DNA of 64,000 nt from Patiria pectinifera. Lineage: Eukaryota > Echinodermata > Asteroidea > Valvatida > Asterinidae. The stretch is from assembly GCA_029964075.1 (NCBI GenBank), contig CM057149.1:37902900-37966899 (forward strand). Reading direction: 5' to 3'. The position numbers and the translations under genes were made by a program. Below are positions 62,827 through 64,000 of the stretch, in pieces (the first letter of the stretch is position 1; each line of letters begins with the position of its first letter). The notes below the pieces were generated by a model. It was not told the origin of the DNA, did not search any database, and saw nothing but the letters and a program-made list of their open reading frames with translations.

Positions 62827-64000
62827 ATGGAGGGCGCATCTGTTAACGTGCTGCTTCTGCTGTTTTTTCTACCGTCGACGTTTCCGTATGAAGACGTCTT
62901 GGACCAGCCCGACTGTCTGAACCCTCCCAAAGATTGTTCTTGTTCGTTCAAATCAATCTATGAGGAAGCTACCATTTTTTTCAAGGACGGCCTCTCACTC
63001 AGTTGTACAGTTGCCCCAAATGGATTTAACTTCTCGCAGTTCCACGGCCTGAACCTTACAATGAATCCGTGGTGGTCTCTTGAATTCAGCACTAAGCTCT
63101 ATGATCCCAATCGGACTGCTTTGCCTCCCCTGGTGATCCCAAGAAACGCCATACCAGCCTCAGCCAGCGTGACGCCGTTCCAGTTATTCGTCTACAATGT
63201 TGAGCTCGTCTCAGTGGAGACAGGCGCGTTCACCGGTCGGACTCTTACAGATCTCCACTTCCGCGGGACCCAAATGACCAGTCTACCCTTGGATGGCTTC
63301 CGCGACCAGAGTGCCAATCTGAAATATGTCGAGGTCAACGGAGTGAGTCAGAAAAACGGCAAACCGATTGAACCTCCGAGCTTTCACTCGTTTCAAGCTC
63401 TGAGAACACTTGAGATCAAAGACACACCAATTGAGTATCTACCTGACCAGTTTTTGTATAACTTACCCTCCCTGGAAGAGGTTATCCTCATCCGTACGCA
63501 GACGACTCCAGGCGTATCACCCCGTGCATTCGAGGATCTTCCAACTCTGAAATCGCTGACGATCGCAGTTAACAAGTTGCAGCAGGTGCCAATCAATGTA
63601 CTCTCCTCCCTCACCAAATTGACTTTCTTAGACCTCTCCTTGAACGACATCAAAATTGTATCTGCCGCTGATATTGAGGCATTGACACGGCTGCTTTCTC
63701 TAAATAGGATTTATTTGATCGGTAATCCTTTCAGCTGTACGTGTGACCTGCTGCCGTTTATTTACTTGCTGCAAGGTGAATCACCCTTTGACATAGTGTG
63801 TAGACAATGGTCTAGCGAATGTCGATGTGCGAGTCCTCAACTGCTTCGAGATAAATCTCTTTACGACTTGAGTCTTGTCAATTTTTTGGAACCAAACTGT
63901 GCTGCAGAAAGCACAGTCACACGTCTGTCTATCTCCATCATCTCGGCCGTCGTGGTGTTAGGAATTGCAGTAGTGGTGGTGGTTGTGATTGTGCACAGGA
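62827..64000 (+). CDS. Toll-like receptor paralogue, partial (runs off the right edge)
   Basis: Open for 391 codons from ATG 62827 to the window end, no stop. A signal peptide (MEGASVNVLLLLFFLPSTFP) is followed by a Cys-rich start (DCLNPPKDCSCSF), several LRRs (LRTLEIKDTPIEYLP, LKSLTIAVNKLQQVP, LTFLDLSLNDIKIV) and an LRRCT (NPFSCTCDLLPF at 300-311). A transmembrane helix begins at about 369. The TIR domain is expected beyond the edge. Layout and spacing parallel the receptor at 35057 (FHSFQALRTLEI versus VHSFEALQTITI), so they are paralogues. A splice-acceptor-like ATTTATCCACAG ends at 62821, six bases before the ATG, suggesting a 5' UTR intron. Confidence 0.9.
   Translation, partial: MEGASVNVLLLLFFLPSTFPYEDVLDQPDCLNPPKDCSCSFKSIYEEATIFFKDGLSLSCTVAPNGFNFSQFHGLNLTMNPWWSLEFSTKLYDPNRTALPPLVIPRNAIPASASVTPFQLFVYNVELVSVETGAFTGRTLTDLHFRGTQMTSLPLDGFRDQSANLKYVEVNGVSQKNGKPIEPPSFHSFQALRTLEIKDTPIEYLPDQFLYNLPSLEEVILIRTQTTPGVSPRAFEDLPTLKSLTIAVNKLQQVPINVLSSLTKLTFLDLSLNDIKIVSAADIEALTRLLSLNRIYLIGNPFSCTCDLLPFIYLLQGESPFDIVCRQWSSECRCASPQLLRDKSLYDLSLVNFLEPNCAAESTVTRLSISIISAVVVLGIAVVVVVVIVHR

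Overview
This is a eukaryotic (animal) genomic window: split genes with GT-AG introns, animal-only protein families and dense interspersed repeats. The gene set (a monoglyceride lipase, the GTP-specific succinyl-CoA ligase beta subunit, a synaptophysin-family protein, two short Toll-like LRR receptors and a ZU5/UPA/death-domain protein of the UNC5CL kind) fits a bilaterian. Expanded short TLRs, an UNC5CL-like gene, Penelope-like elements and many poly-G/poly-C tracts suggest an invertebrate deuterostome (echinoderm, hemichordate or cephalochordate). That placement is an inference, not proven by the sequence.

Layout. The left half carries three minus-strand housekeeping or neuronal genes. They are the first two coding exons of an MGLL-like lipase (68-4849, continuing off the left edge); a complete ten-exon SUCLG2 gene (6575-18019), whose exon phases all join to give a 430-residue mitochondrial protein; and a six-coding-exon synaptophysin-like gene (23648-30061, 245 residues). 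The right half carries three plus-strand genes of innate-immune type. They are an intronless Toll-like receptor (35057-36967, 636 residues), a four-exon ZU5-UPA-death-domain protein with four 32-33-residue N-terminal repeats (43975-47610, 863 residues), and a second intronless TLR-like gene cut by the right edge (62827-64000). Receptors and a death-domain adaptor in one cluster could serve the same NF-kB-type signalling pathway; this is inferred from family knowledge.

Mobile DNA fills most of the rest. Several insertions can be delimited from the sequence alone. A 1.46-kb foldback element (38287-39750) has perfect 38-bp ends, a 6-bp target duplication (GTTTTC) and arms made of a 21-23-bp satellite in opposite orientations. 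A 2.47-kb element (1941-4408) with perfect 49-bp inverted ends sits inside a TTAA-type MITE whose uninterrupted copy lies at 12335-12833. A hAT-type element (26766-27732) has a perfect 8-bp duplication, and other hAT-type MITEs (26248-26580, 28527-28826, 33985-34182) have near-perfect or imperfect ones. Decayed autonomous elements include a Penelope-like element with a GIY-YIG endonuclease in head-to-head copies (41380-43541), a Ty3/gypsy RT-RNase H fragment (51968-53096), a CR1/L2-type LINE (56545-57789) and a hAT transposase tail (58151-58315). A 2.4-kb block downstream of the first TLR (37740-40200) recurs at 50470-51930 and 60645-61060, so segmental duplication followed by an 8.7-kb insertion separated the two halves of the second copy.

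All coordinates come from manual reading. Splice sites were chosen by GT-AG rules, phase continuity and family similarity remembered from well-known proteins. No database search was run.
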